From positions 1-64,000 of the forward strand of contig DXGH01000038.1 of assembly GCA_019114005.1 (NCBI GenBank): 64,000 bases of DNA. The letters run 5' to 3'. Below, in pieces: positions 17,728 through 26,334 of this stretch (its first letter is position 1; every line of letters begins with the position of its first letter). Below the pieces are notes generated by a model. The model ran no database searches. It was not told the origin of the DNA and worked only from the letters and a program-made list of their open reading frames with translations. The translations under genes and the position numbers were made by a program. The stretch comes from Candidatus Acetatifactor stercoripullorum. Its GTDB lineage: Bacteria > Bacillota > Clostridia > Lachnospirales > Lachnospiraceae.

Positions 17728-19656
17728 TCATTCATTCAAGTACAGCATAACTCTGTTCTGCAAAATCTGTGCCGCTTCCTCCACAGTTTTTTCTCCTTCC
17801 CACACCGGAGCCATCTCCTCCGATATCATAACCGATATCTCCAGAGCGCGTGAAGCCTTCAGCCAGTACCCATTGTCCACCATAAATCTCAAAAATTCTC
17901 TGTCCTCTTCCGAAAAGGCCATGTCAGAATGCCGGTATTGCTCCAGCGCAAGCTGTCTTTCAAAGGAATCCTCTCTGACAGGAAAGCTCATCACCCTGTC
18001 CTGATACTCCTTAGACAGTAAATATTCCAGAAAGGCCCACGCTCCCTCCTTGTTTCCCGAGGCGCTGTTTATGCCGAAGGACACAGGCGGTATGATTTCA
18101 AAAACCGGCTTTCCCTCCTGATTCGGATATCCTGCGACCTCGTAGGATTCCCCCTGAGCAAGCCCTCCGTTTCTCTCTATCACATCGCTGCAGTAAATAC
18201 CGCTCATATAAAAGGTTTTTGTCAGCACGAGATTTTCATAAAATTTCTCGCTGTCCATATCTGCCTGCATAAGCAGCCTCAGCACATCGCTGTAATAGTA
18301 CTTGGGATTTCCATCCATCAAAACTGCCCAGGGGGCGCTTTCCCCAAAGGCCAGATATTCTTCTGTAGTCCAGCTGCCATCCTGGACAGTGCCTTTTTCT
18401 ACCCAAAATCCATTGATCTGGAAATGGGGAAACACACATACCAGACTTTGGGAAATGGTTCCCGCTCTCACCACGCAAGGCAAAAGCTCCTCCTCACTCA
18501 CCTGATCGCTTGTCTGAAAATAAGGCTCCAGGTCCTCCAGTACTTTTTTATGATCAAGGACTATAATATCCATATCTTCTGCAATTTCAGTCACCACCCC
18601 ATAGCTTTCAATCAGCCCCAGGGTGACCGTCTGTTTTTGGGGAATGTATTCTTCGTCCTGATAAACCACCCTTGCTGAAATCACATCATCGTAAGAAGTA
18701 TGGGCCAAAAGATACAATTCCTCTTCTTCCGTTATGCCGATTGCGTCAATGATATAACCCTTCAGATTTACCGTGCCTGCACCCCAGTCCAGCGCCTTCT
18801 CCAGACTGTCCTGAGAAATATCATATTTCCACAAGGCGTCGCTGTCGGAAATCAATATTCCCATTTCATATCCATCATAGATTTCAACTGCGCCTTGTTC
18901 CATACCAAGCACACCTAAGTCTATTTTTTTGATTTCCTGCAGTCTGCCCCCGGCAGTATCCATTTTCTGAAAGAGGATTTCCCTTTCCTCGATGGAGTAG
19001 GTATAAATGCCCTCGCTGCCTGCATTGACAAGCCCCTTCCGCGCGCTGTGATAGGACTGCGCATCCCACCCGGCACTGCCGCTGTGCAAAAGCTTTCCGT
19101 CTGCGTCAAAAAGATAAAGTCCGCCGTCTGCGTTTGCCAGACACACTTCTCCCTCTTTGCTTATCTCCCCCATGGAAGCATCTGCAATGCCTTGGAAAAG
19201 CTGCGTATTCTGGCTGTCGTCTTCTTTTACAATAAGACGTTCATAGACCAGCTTACCCTCATTGTCCTGCTTTTGAAGAAAAAATCCGGTGCTTTCCTTT
19301 TCTGTCCCGTAAAGACTGTACACCGCCCCCTCCTCATCCAAGAGAAAAAGAAGCAGTCCCTTACCCCCAAAATCTGCAATTTTCTGTTCCTCCCCGGCAT
19401 TCAGCTCTTTTTTGTAAATGCAGGCGTTGTCTATCCAGCCTTTTTCCGGATTCCAATCTCCTTTTACATAATACAAGGTATCGCCTATGATTTCAGAGGC
19501 CATCTGCATATCTGCTGTCTCCCAGCAGGCAACAGGTATCCTGTCTGTTTCTGCTGCAGAATAGGTCTCTGGATTTTCTTCCCCGTTTTCCTGTGTTCTG
19601 CAGCATGCGCCAAGCAGCATAGCTGTCAGAACCAGGATGCTTATCCACCTTTTCAT
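17728..19656 (-). CDS. Large lipoprotein, propeller-SBP family copy 3, with internal deletions
   Basis: The 642-residue protein is the third family member, with signal LTAMLLGAC at the N-terminus, a beta-rich first half (GGLYLFDADGKLLHSG, GILISDSDALWKYDIS) and a solute-binding-like second half ending in WEGEKTVEEAAQILQNRVMLYLNE. It is about 90 residues shorter than copies 1 and 2. The losses fall in two places of the second half. After VTLGLIESYG only a short linker leads to KKVLEDLEPYFQ, where the others have a segment with a GFN/QFN-type strand. Another segment is missing between LVLTKTFYMSG and YEVAGYPN. Both gaps keep the frame. The binding lobe is probably incomplete, so the gene may be decaying. 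Confidence 0.7.
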   Translation of the reverse strand: MKRWISILVLTAMLLGACCRTQENGEENPETYSAAETDRIPVACWETADMQMASEIIGDTLYYVKGDWNPEKGWIDNACIYKKELNAGEEQKIADFGGKGLLLFLLDEEGAVYSLYGTEKESTGFFLQKQDNEGKLVYERLIVKEDDSQNTQLFQGIADASMGEISKEGEVCLANADGGLYLFDADGKLLHSGSAGWDAQSYHSARKGLVNAGSEGIYTYSIEEREILFQKMDTAGGRLQEIKKIDLGVLGMEQGAVEIYDGYEMGILISDSDALWKYDISQDSLEKALDWGAGTVNLKGYIIDAIGITEEEELYLLAHTSYDDVISARVVYQDEEYIPQKQTVTLGLIESYGVVTEIAEDMDIIVLDHKKVLEDLEPYFQTSDQVSEEELLPCVVRAGTISQSLVCVFPHFQINGFWVEKGTVQDGSWTTEEYLAFGESAPWAVLMDGNPKYYYSDVLRLLMQADMDSEKFYENLVLTKTFYMSGIYCSDVIERNGGLAQGESYEVAGYPNQEGKPVFEIIPPVSFGINSASGNKEGAWAFLEYLLSKEYQDRVMSFPVREDSFERQLALEQYRHSDMAFSEEDREFLRFMVDNGYWLKASRALEISVMISEEMAPVWEGEKTVEEAAQILQNRVMLYLNE

Positions 19657-19743
19657 CCACCCATCCTCAATTTTTAGAAATTCCTCTTTTATATCCTATA
19701 TTTGTATTTTAAATTTAGCATAAATTCTGATTATTTTCAACTA

Positions 19744-19810
19744 TTGCTTGCACAAGGAAATCTCCCTGTCGTATAATGAAAATGACAGCGTCAAAAGCAA
19801 GACGCTGTCA
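19744..19810 (+). promoter_or_regulatory. Promoter followed immediately by a 5' stem-loop
   Basis: A promoter with -35 TTGCAC at 19748-19753, an 18-base spacer and -10 TATAAT at 19772-19777 precedes the small membrane protein gene. Directly after it, TGACAGCGTC at 19783-19792 pairs perfectly with GACGCTGTCA at 19801-19810 around an 8-base loop. Transcripts would start at or within the stem. It could protect the 5' end of the mRNA or, as DNA, bind a dimeric repressor. Confidence 0.6.
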
Positions 19811-19859
19811 CTGTAAGAAAAAACAAATTAAAAGAAAAAAGCGCAGAAATGGGGAAAAC

Positions 19860-20255
19860 ATGAAGAAAAAATTTAAAAAGCTGTCAATAAAGCATCTGCT
19901 TCTGATTTATCTTTGCATCTGGGCGTTGTCTGCAGCCGCCTTCTGGCTGGGAGCCCGCAGGGACGCAATGGGATACTCCCTTGTTTTCCTCCATTTTGTT
20001 CTGCCCTTCAGCACCTTTGTCCTCTCCATTTTTGCAGGAAAGGACAGGTCGTTTGGAAATAAAAAGGGACTTGTGCTGCTTTATTTCGGCGTTCTGTACA
20101 TGCTTGCCCCTTACGTCACCTTTTCCCTTGCCAATATGCTCTCCACCGGCAGCTTCAGGGCTCCTGACCTAAGCGATATGATGCCGGGGCTCTTTTTCTC
20201 CGCTGCGGGAATGATCATCGGCATTATGATCAGCCTCTTTAAGCGTACGCCTTAA
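19860..20255 (+). CDS. Small integral membrane protein, unknown function
   Basis: From the ATG at 19860 the product is 131 residues with four predicted membrane helices (HLLLIYLCIWALSAAAFWL, YSLVFLHFVLPFSTFVLSIF, LVLLYFGVLYMLAPYVTFSL, LFFSAAGMIIGIMISLF) and a basic N-terminus MKKKFKKLS that should face the cytoplasm. I do not recognise a family. GGGG lies 5 bases upstream as a weak ribosome site. An upstream in-frame start at 19776 would add a very basic stretch that lies within the leader stem and is unlikely. Its last 17 bases overlap the end of the gene on the other strand. Confidence 0.65.
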   Translation: MKKKFKKLSIKHLLLIYLCIWALSAAAFWLGARRDAMGYSLVFLHFVLPFSTFVLSIFAGKDRSFGNKKGLVLLYFGVLYMLAPYVTFSLANMLSTGSFRAPDLSDMMPGLFFSAAGMIIGIMISLFKRTP

Positions 20256-21039
20256 AAAAGCAAAAGATAAGTCTCTTATGCCACTTCAGGGAAGGAAGCA
20301 TTCCCTGCGCCGCCTTGCAGTATACCTGATATACAAAGGTCTCCTGCTCTTCTTGGGGCTCAGAAGGCCCGAAGGCCGCCTGGCTTACAATATCCTGCAT
20401 CTTACAGATCTCTTCCTCCTTCATCCAGCTAAGCTGCTTTGCCGTCTCCTTTGCAAAGTCTGGTTCTGTGCCGTCCCATCCCTTCATGCAGCCGCAGAAA
20501 TGAAGCATCTGCAAAAATCTTGCATAAACTTTCCGGCAGCCCTCCCCTTTCATTTTTTTCAGCCTCCGCAGCCTGCGGTAATCTAACAGGAAGGGCAGCA
20601 GGCATACAAGCAGGTGCTTTCTGAGAACAAACTCCAGTAAAAACAAAAAAAGAGCAAGCAGCGGCATTACTGTCATCACAAGCAGCGTCACTGTCATCTG
20701 GGACAGATTGGTTTCCCCCGCAAGGCTGGCAGCGATCTGCGTCCCCTGCTCCCACAGCCTGTCCCGCATCAGAAAGGCAGTGACGCCCTCCCCCAGAAGA
20801 ATCAGGACAAGGAGCAGATAAAACAGCGGCCGCCTGTAACAAAAGGAAGCCCATAAAAGCACACACACAAGAATTGCTGCCGGATACACCATATAGGGGC
20901 TGCTGTCCACCCCGTTAAGGGCTGGAATCAGTGAAAGCAGTCCGCATACTCCCGCTGCATAATACACAAGGGCAGCCCCAAAGCCATATTTATTTTCCCT
21001 TTTTCCTCCGGTATTTACCTTGATTCTGATTCCGCCCAT
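20239..21039 (-). CDS. Remnant of a transglutaminase/DUF4129-type membrane protein lacking the transglutaminase domain
   Basis: The 266-residue product has several N-terminal membrane helices (to about residue 90), another helix pair near 115-150, and a C-terminal cytoplasmic segment, RKVYARFLQMLHFCG ... FVYQVYCKAAQG, that resembles DUF4129. In moxR-DUF58 operons the third gene normally encodes a protein of 600-800 residues with this same layout plus a large transglutaminase-like domain between the helices. Here that domain, with its Cys-His-Asp triad, is absent and the flanks are joined in frame. It follows a frameshifted DUF58 gene and a moxR gene with a stop. GAAAGGAG precedes the ATG, so it may still be translated. 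The family link is inferred from context and C-terminal pattern. Confidence 0.55.
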   Translation of the reverse strand: MGGIRIKVNTGGKRENKYGFGAALVYYAAGVCGLLSLIPALNGVDSSPYMVYPAAILVCVLLWASFCYRRPLFYLLLVLILLGEGVTAFLMRDRLWEQGTQIAASLAGETNLSQMTVTLLVMTVMPLLALFLFLLEFVLRKHLLVCLLPFLLDYRRLRRLKKMKGEGCRKVYARFLQMLHFCGCMKGWDGTEPDFAKETAKQLSWMKEEEICKMQDIVSQAAFGPSEPQEEQETFVYQVYCKAAQGMLPSLKWHKRLIFCFFKAYA

Positions 21040-22103
21040 CCAGCTCCTTTCTGGAAAAACGATACATTAAGACCTCATTAAAATACAGACCCAATTTCAA
21101 ATCCAGCCCAAAAGCGTTTTCCGGCATCCAATCTTTTGTTTTTTCCCCGGAATTCCCCGTTCCTTCCTGCTCTCTTTCCGCTTTTTGTGCTTCCAGCCGG
21201 TAGAGGGATAAAAAAAGCTCCTGACACTGTTCTCCTTCGGACACCCTCATGGTTTGGATCTCATTTCCCCCCCTCTTCCCTCCAAAAGGCCTGCACAGCC
21301 ATGTCCCTTTTCAGCATTCCCACAAGAAAGCTCCACAAAAGCTCGTAAAATGCGTCCAGCTGCCTTCTTGCAGCCCTTCTTTGTCCGGAGAGGTCAATCC
21401 ATAGGCACACCTGGGCGTTTGTCTCCCGTTCATACTCCTTGACCCAATACTGTCCCGTTCTGGCGCTTTGATTCCAGTGAATATGGCGCACAAAATCTCC
21501 CTGGCGGTATTCTCTGATCTGACGGACCTCGTCCCCGTCCTCCCTGGCGCCCTTTGCCGCCTGTGCAGGCAGGATGGACCCTTGGCTTTCCAAAAATGCC
21601 CAAAGCTGTGTCTCTATGCTGCTCTCTGTGGGAAACACCGCAATTGTCATCTCCTGTCCAATGCTTTTCCCGGCATGGAATAATGACAGGTAATCATAAA
21701 CCTTCAGCTTGTCTACCTTAAGCTGCATCAGACCGCAGTACCGGGCCAGTATGCCAAACTGCAGCAGATTTTCTCCGCATCCACTCTCTCCGTATATCCT
21801 TTTGGTCCTGCAGGTACGCTGTCCGGGGTAGCGCACCTTAAGTCTCACCCGGAAACAGCTCACCGGCAGTTTCCCCTTGTTTCTTGCCGTCAGCGCACAC
21901 CAGATGGTCTGCTCCTTCCTTGCAACGCCGCTTTTTTGGGGAATCTCCAGAGATAAATTCCGTTTCATATAATGACAGGCAAGAAACATCACAACCGTTA
22001 AAGCTATTTCTGCAAAAAACAGAACCATCAGGCCGGGATGCCGGTACATTCCCGCAATATAAAAGGTGAATGCCAAAATAATTGCAAAAACCAGCTTTCT
22101 CAT
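20990..22103 (-). pseudogene. DUF58 family protein gene, frameshifted near its 3' end
   Basis: The main frame (22103 to 21261) gives 280 residues: two membrane helices near the N-terminus, then the DUF58 signature GDEVRQIREYRQGDFVRHIHWNQSA near residues 192-216 and a von Willebrand A-like part (VCLWIDLSGQ). It stops early after AFWREEGGK. The next frame continues EIQTMRVSEGEQCQELFLSLYRLEA to GLYFNEVLMYRFSRKEL (21250 to 20990), which matches the expected DUF58 C-terminus. The run of seven C at 21267-21273 (G7 in the gene) would give one continuous frame if it were six. DUF58 proteins work with MoxR ATPases in envelope protein assembly. The short C-terminal frame should not be counted as a separate gene. 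Confidence 0.7.
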
Positions 22104-22120
22104 TTCAATCCCTTCCCAGG

Positions 22121-23077
22121 CTAATCCTTTCCCATGGAAGGCTGCCTGACCTGCTTTAGAATCTGCTGGATAATCTGTTCCTTTCCCATTCCCTCCATCC
22201 GGGCTGCCCTGTTTTCCTGAATCCTGTGAGCCGCCACATAGGGAAACTGCTCCCTGACATCTGCAGGGGTCACGTAATTGCGCCCCTCCAGAAAGGCTGC
22301 GGCTCTTGCCATCTCCACCAGGGCAATGGTGGCTCTGGGACTTGCGCCGCGTTCCAGATAAGGATGCTTTCTTGTAGCAGTGACAAGCTCCAAAAGGTAA
22401 CGGTATATCTCATCCTTGATAAACACCCTTTGGACTTCTCTCTGCATTTCCAAAAGCCTCTCTTTGTTCAAAACCGGCCGCAGCAAATCCACGCCTCTGC
22501 TTTCCCCCACATCCTTTGCCATGGAAAGCTCGCTTTCGAAATCCGGATATCCCATGGTCATGGTAATCATAAACCTGTCCATCTGGGCCTCCGGAAGATA
22601 CTGGGTGCCGGCGCTTCCCACAGGGTTCTGGGTGGCAATCACCAAAAACGGAGCCGACACCTTTCTGGTAACACCCTCCACCGTTACTCTGCGTTCCTCC
22701 ATCGCCTCAAGAAGCGCCGACTGGGTTTTGGGGGAGGTTCTGTTGATTTCATCCGCCAGCAGCAGATTGCAGAATACGCTTCCCTGCTGATACACAAATT
22801 TCTCCTCTTCACGGCGGTAAATGGAAAAGCCCGTCAAATCCGAGGGCATTACATCCGGCGTAAACTACACTCTTTTATAATCCAGCTCCATCACCCTGGA
22901 AAAGCATAACGCCAGGGTGGTTTTTCCCACTCCGGGTATATCCTCCAATAAAATATGTCCGTTGGCCAAAAAGGTCAGCATGACCTCCTTTACCGCCTTT
23001 TCCTTTCCAAGAATCACCTGATTCACCTGCCGCAGCGCTTCCCTTGCGCTTTCCAGATTGTCCTGCAAGCCCTTCAC
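22121..23077 (-). pseudogene. MoxR-type AAA+ ATPase gene interrupted by an amber codon
   Basis: Reading through one stop gives 318 residues with the full MoxR pattern: Walker A in LLEDIPGVGKTTLA near residue 45, Walker B in CNLLLADEINRTSPKTQSALLEAMEE, sensor VIATQNPVGSAGTQYLPEAQMDRFM, and the C-terminal RGASPRATIALVEMARAAA. The interruption is a TAG at 22865-22867 in MELDYKRV-stop-FTPDVMPSDL, where the family has Gln (KRVQFTPDVMPSD). A single C-to-T change of CAG explains it. The frame is otherwise intact, so this is not an indel error. The truncated product would have 70 residues and no Walker B. It begins 20 bases after the sensor kinase stop and heads the damaged moxR-DUF58-transglutaminase set. 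Confidence 0.85.
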
Positions 23078-23097
23078 CTCCTCTTGGGCATTCTCTC

Positions 23098-24549
23098 CTA
23101 AACATCCTGCTTTTTCCTATACCGAAACCAGAAGACCGTCATTTTGTCCTCATAATCCACTCCGTAATCCATCCCATGAGCCTTTAAAATGGTGCTCACA
23201 ATGGAAAGGCCAAGGCCCGTTCCCTCATTTCGCCCGCCCTGGTGCTGGCTTCTGTGGTAACGCTCCCAGATCAACGACCTCTCCTCTTCCGGAATGGGAT
23301 CCCCCACATTTTTTACTGCCACATAGAACCCTTCCTGTTCCTCTTTCAGCTCTGCCACAATGAACTCCCCATCCTGGGTGTGATTGATGGCATTGTACAG
23401 AAGATTTCTGATGACCTGACTGATTTTCAGGGCGTCCACATATGCCATAGCTTCCCCCTGGGGCAGAGAGAGGGTGATCTTTATGTGATTTTTTGCCACA
23501 CTCTGCTCGCACAGCATTACCTCCGACTCCAGGATTTCACAGAGATTGTACCAATCCTTGCGCAGCTGCAGATAACCTGCCTGCAGCTGTGAATAATCCA
23601 GAATATCGCTTACCATCTCGCTCATGCGGTTGGCCTCTTTTATGATCAGGTTCAAATCCTCCTGCCGTTTCTCCTCATCCTTCCAGTGAATGTCCCGGAC
23701 CATTTCCGCATACCCTCCAATCAGGGAAAGGGGGGACCGCAGTTCATGGGACACATTGGCGATCAGCTCCTTGCGCAAAGCGTCCACCCGCTGCAGAGCC
23801 TGCCCCAGCTCTCTAACCGACTCTGCCAGCTGCCCCACCTCGTCCTGTAACGCAATATCCGGCTCCGCCTGCAGATTGCCTCTTGCCAGCTCGTCTACCG
23901 TGTCCTTTATGATGCGTACCGGCTTGATAAATCTTCTGGACAAAACAGCCGCTATGACAGCTGACACTAATGTCAGAAGAATACTGAAGGCAATGAGCTG
24001 TCTGCGGTTCATGCCAAGCACCTGATTCAGCTCCGAAAAGGATTGCCGCAGAATCAGATACACCTCCTCGCCATTGTATACAGCCGGAAGGCCGATCTCA
24101 TAGGATTCCAGATGAGAGTTTTCCCTCACCTCCCTGCTGTAGGTCTGCCTGGCAAGCACATTCTCATACACATCACTGTTTTCAATATCCTCCCAGACCG
24201 AAACGTTGGACATGTCTTCTTCCATGTTCAGAGTATGTCCATAGCTGTAAATTTCTATGAGGCTGCCGTTTTTGTCCACAAGCATCAGCTTGCCGTTTAT
24301 GATTTTGCTCAAATAGGAAAGCAGCTCTCCATTGTCCGCCAGATCACCTGTTGTAAGCTCCTCCCTGACGGTTTCCAGCTGGTTCTTGATTTCACCCACA
24401 GCCATGTCCGCATAATTGCTCTCCAGGACAAAGACCTGCACAATCCACATGAGCACAATGGTAAATAATACCACCGCCATCATAATAAACCACAGCCGCA
24501 CCGACATTTTGGAGAAAAAATGGTTTTTGCTTTTATTGCTTGTACTCAA
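23098..24549 (-). CDS. Membrane sensor histidine kinase
   Basis: The 483-residue kinase has a first membrane helix (VRLWFIMMAVVLFTIVLMWIVQVF), an extracytoplasmic domain of about 130 residues, a second helix (RRQLIAFSILLTLVSAVIAAVLS), a HAMP domain (RRFIKPVRIIKDTVDELARGNLQ), the His box ELIANVSHELRSPLSLIGGY, and an ATP-binding domain with RNLLYNAINHT, VKNVGDPIPEEE and GTGLGLSIV. The G1 box is VKNVGDPI, without the usual D-x-G-x-G. This occurs in some kinases of the family but is a deviation. The start overlaps the end of the response regulator gene by 17 bases. The moxR pseudogene follows 20 bases downstream. Confidence 0.9.
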   Translation of the reverse strand: MSTSNKSKNHFFSKMSVRLWFIMMAVVLFTIVLMWIVQVFVLESNYADMAVGEIKNQLETVREELTTGDLADNGELLSYLSKIINGKLMLVDKNGSLIEIYSYGHTLNMEEDMSNVSVWEDIENSDVYENVLARQTYSREVRENSHLESYEIGLPAVYNGEEVYLILRQSFSELNQVLGMNRRQLIAFSILLTLVSAVIAAVLSRRFIKPVRIIKDTVDELARGNLQAEPDIALQDEVGQLAESVRELGQALQRVDALRKELIANVSHELRSPLSLIGGYAEMVRDIHWKDEEKRQEDLNLIIKEANRMSEMVSDILDYSQLQAGYLQLRKDWYNLCEILESEVMLCEQSVAKNHIKITLSLPQGEAMAYVDALKISQVIRNLLYNAINHTQDGEFIVAELKEEQEGFYVAVKNVGDPIPEEERSLIWERYHRSQHQGGRNEGTGLGLSIVSTILKAHGMDYGVDYEDKMTVFWFRYRKKQDV

Positions 24550-25201
24550 ATTTATACCCCACTCCCCATACGGTCTGAATCAGCCTTCTGTAGTCTCCAA
24601 GGTGCTCTCTCAGAGACTTCACATGGGTATCCACCGTTCTGGTGTCACCATAATACTCATAGCCCCAGACGGAGGAAAGAAGCTGATCTCTGATCATCAC
24701 AATATGCTCGTTCTGGGCCAGCTTCACCAAAAGATCAAACTCCTTTGGCGGAAGATTGATTCTGTTTTCCCCGGCCATAACGATCCGTGTGTCTGTCTCT
24801 ATGCAGAAATCTCCGAATTTCAGGGCTCCGGCGGTTTCTCCCCCGGCCCTTTTTAAAACGGCGTTCACCCTTGCCATCAGCTCCTTTGGGCTAAAGGGCT
24901 TGGAAACATAATCGTCGGCTCCCAGCCGGAAGCCTAACAGCTTATCGTATTCCTCGCTGCGGGCCGTCAGCATGATAACCGGCAGCTGTGAAAACTGTCT
25001 GATCTCCGCAAGGGCCTCAAAGCCGTCCTTTCCAGGCATCATAATGTCCAAAATCAGAATATCGAAATCCGATTGGGACAAAAGCGCAACTGCCTGGTCT
25101 GCATTCTCCGCTTCGCTGCACTGAAAGCCCTCCAGCTGTGCATAGACCATCACCAGATTTCTGATATGCGCATCATCGTCTACAATGAGCATTTTTCTCA
25201 T
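24533..25201 (-). CDS. OmpR/PhoB-family response regulator
   Basis: The 222-residue regulator has a receiver domain with VDDD at 7-10, phospho-acceptor Asp 52 in ILDIMMPGKDGF, and Lys in YVSKPFSPKEL. The winged helix contains LPPKEFDLLVKLAQNEHIVMIRDQLLSSVWG and DTRTVDTHVKSLREHLG, ending TVWGVGYKFEYKQ. It is the first gene of an operon rr-hk-moxR-DUF58-membrane protein. By position it probably controlled the now damaged moxR genes, among others. Confidence 0.92.
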   Translation of the reverse strand: MRKMLIVDDDAHIRNLVMVYAQLEGFQCSEAENADQAVALLSQSDFDILILDIMMPGKDGFEALAEIRQFSQLPVIMLTARSEEYDKLLGFRLGADDYVSKPFSPKELMARVNAVLKRAGGETAGALKFGDFCIETDTRIVMAGENRINLPPKEFDLLVKLAQNEHIVMIRDQLLSSVWGYEYYGDTRTVDTHVKSLREHLGDYRRLIQTVWGVGYKFEYKQ

Positions 25202-25369
25202 CCGCTTACCTCCTCCTGCCCGCTTCCCTTCTTATTATAAAGCATATCCGCCATTTGTAAAATTTCTGTGAGATTTTTATGAGAATCCTGAAAAGAAATG
25301 GGTAACAGTCCTCCGGGAAGGTACATATTTTAAAAAATGATAGTGGAAAAAGGGAGGAGACAGCAGAAG

Positions 25370-26236
25370 TTGTCAAAATGGAAAAAGTTTGATATTGCAA
25401 TTATCGGCGGAGACAGGCGCACCGCCTGTATGGCTCCGGTTTTTCTGGAAAAGGGATACCGTGTGATCGCCTGCGGGGTGTCAAAAACTCCTGAAAACGC
25501 AAATATACACCAAACGCAGGAGCTCCGAGAGGCTGTAGAAAATACTGCAGTGCTGGTGTTTGGCATCCCCTTTGAGAAGGAGGGCCATATTTTTTTTCAG
25601 GAGCCCATGCCCCCTGTCAGTCTGGCAGAGCTGCAGCGGCTTCTGCGCAGACATCAGGAAATTTTCGGAGGCGTGATTCCCGAAAGCTTCCGGCAGCACT
25701 GCGAAGAAAGAGAAATCGGCTGCTTTGATTTTATGAAGGACGAGGCCCTGACTATTTTCAATGCCATCGCTACGGCGGAGGGCGCCGTTTTGGAGGCTTT
25801 GCTCCATAAGGATACCAGCCTTCACCACAGTGAATGTCTTGTGCTGGGATACGGCAGATGCGGCAGGGTGCTTGCCCAGAAGCTGAAGGGCTTAGATGCC
25901 CGGGTGAGCGTGTGCAGCCGAAGCCTTAAGGAGCTGGCGTCCGCGGAGGCCATGGGGCTTTCCACCCTTTTGCTTCCCAGACTGAAGCAGGAAATCAGCT
26001 CTTTTGAATATGTGTTCAACACCATTCCCGCCTTGGTTCTCACCAGAGACTGTCTTAAGAATTTTCCTGCAAAGGGGCTGATCATCGATATTGCCTCCAA
26101 TCAGGGAGGCGTGGATTACGAGGCGGCTGAAAGTCTTGGCATCCCGGCACGGTATTGTCCCGGTCTCCCCGGAAAATATGCCGGCGCAAGCTCCGCCAGA
26201 CGCCTGGCCCAATACGTGACGGACAAAATATCTTAA
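25370..26236 (+). CDS. dpaA: Dipicolinate synthase subunit A (spore)
   Basis: The protein is about 288 residues. The N-terminal part FDIAIIGGDRRTACMAPVF and a second nucleotide-binding region SECLVLGYGRCGRVLAQKLKGLDARVSVCSR match dipicolinate synthase subunit A (SpoVFA). With subunit B it makes dipicolinic acid from dihydroxy-tetrahydrodipicolinate in the mother cell during sporulation. The frame opens with an ATG at 25337, but that has no ribosome site. GGGAGGAG at 25352-25359 lies 10 bases before an in-frame TTG at 25370, giving MSKWKKFDIAIIGG, which fits the family N-terminus better. dpaB follows after about 98 bases. Expression should depend on a mother-cell sigma factor; I did not find a clear SigK site. 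Confidence 0.88.
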   Translation: MSKWKKFDIAIIGGDRRTACMAPVFLEKGYRVIACGVSKTPENANIHQTQELREAVENTAVLVFGIPFEKEGHIFFQEPMPPVSLAELQRLLRRHQEIFGGVIPESFRQHCEEREIGCFDFMKDEALTIFNAIATAEGAVLEALLHKDTSLHHSECLVLGYGRCGRVLAQKLKGLDARVSVCSRSLKELASAEAMGLSTLLLPRLKQEISSFEYVFNTIPALVLTRDCLKNFPAKGLIIDIASNQGGVDYEAAESLGIPARYCPGLPGKYAGASSARRLAQYVTDKIS

Positions 26237-26334
26237 GACATGGTTTTTCAGAATCCACTGTATGCGGCTTGTGTCTGCGCGCTGCCTGTCGCAAAGCCGC
26301 CTATGGGAAAAGGCAGCGCAGAAACGAGGATTTT

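Noticed and set aside
20990..21250. Separate 86-residue gene between DUF58 and the membrane protein
   Set aside because: Its sequence continues the DUF58 C-terminus after a one-base shift in a G7 run, so it is part of the broken DUF58 gene.
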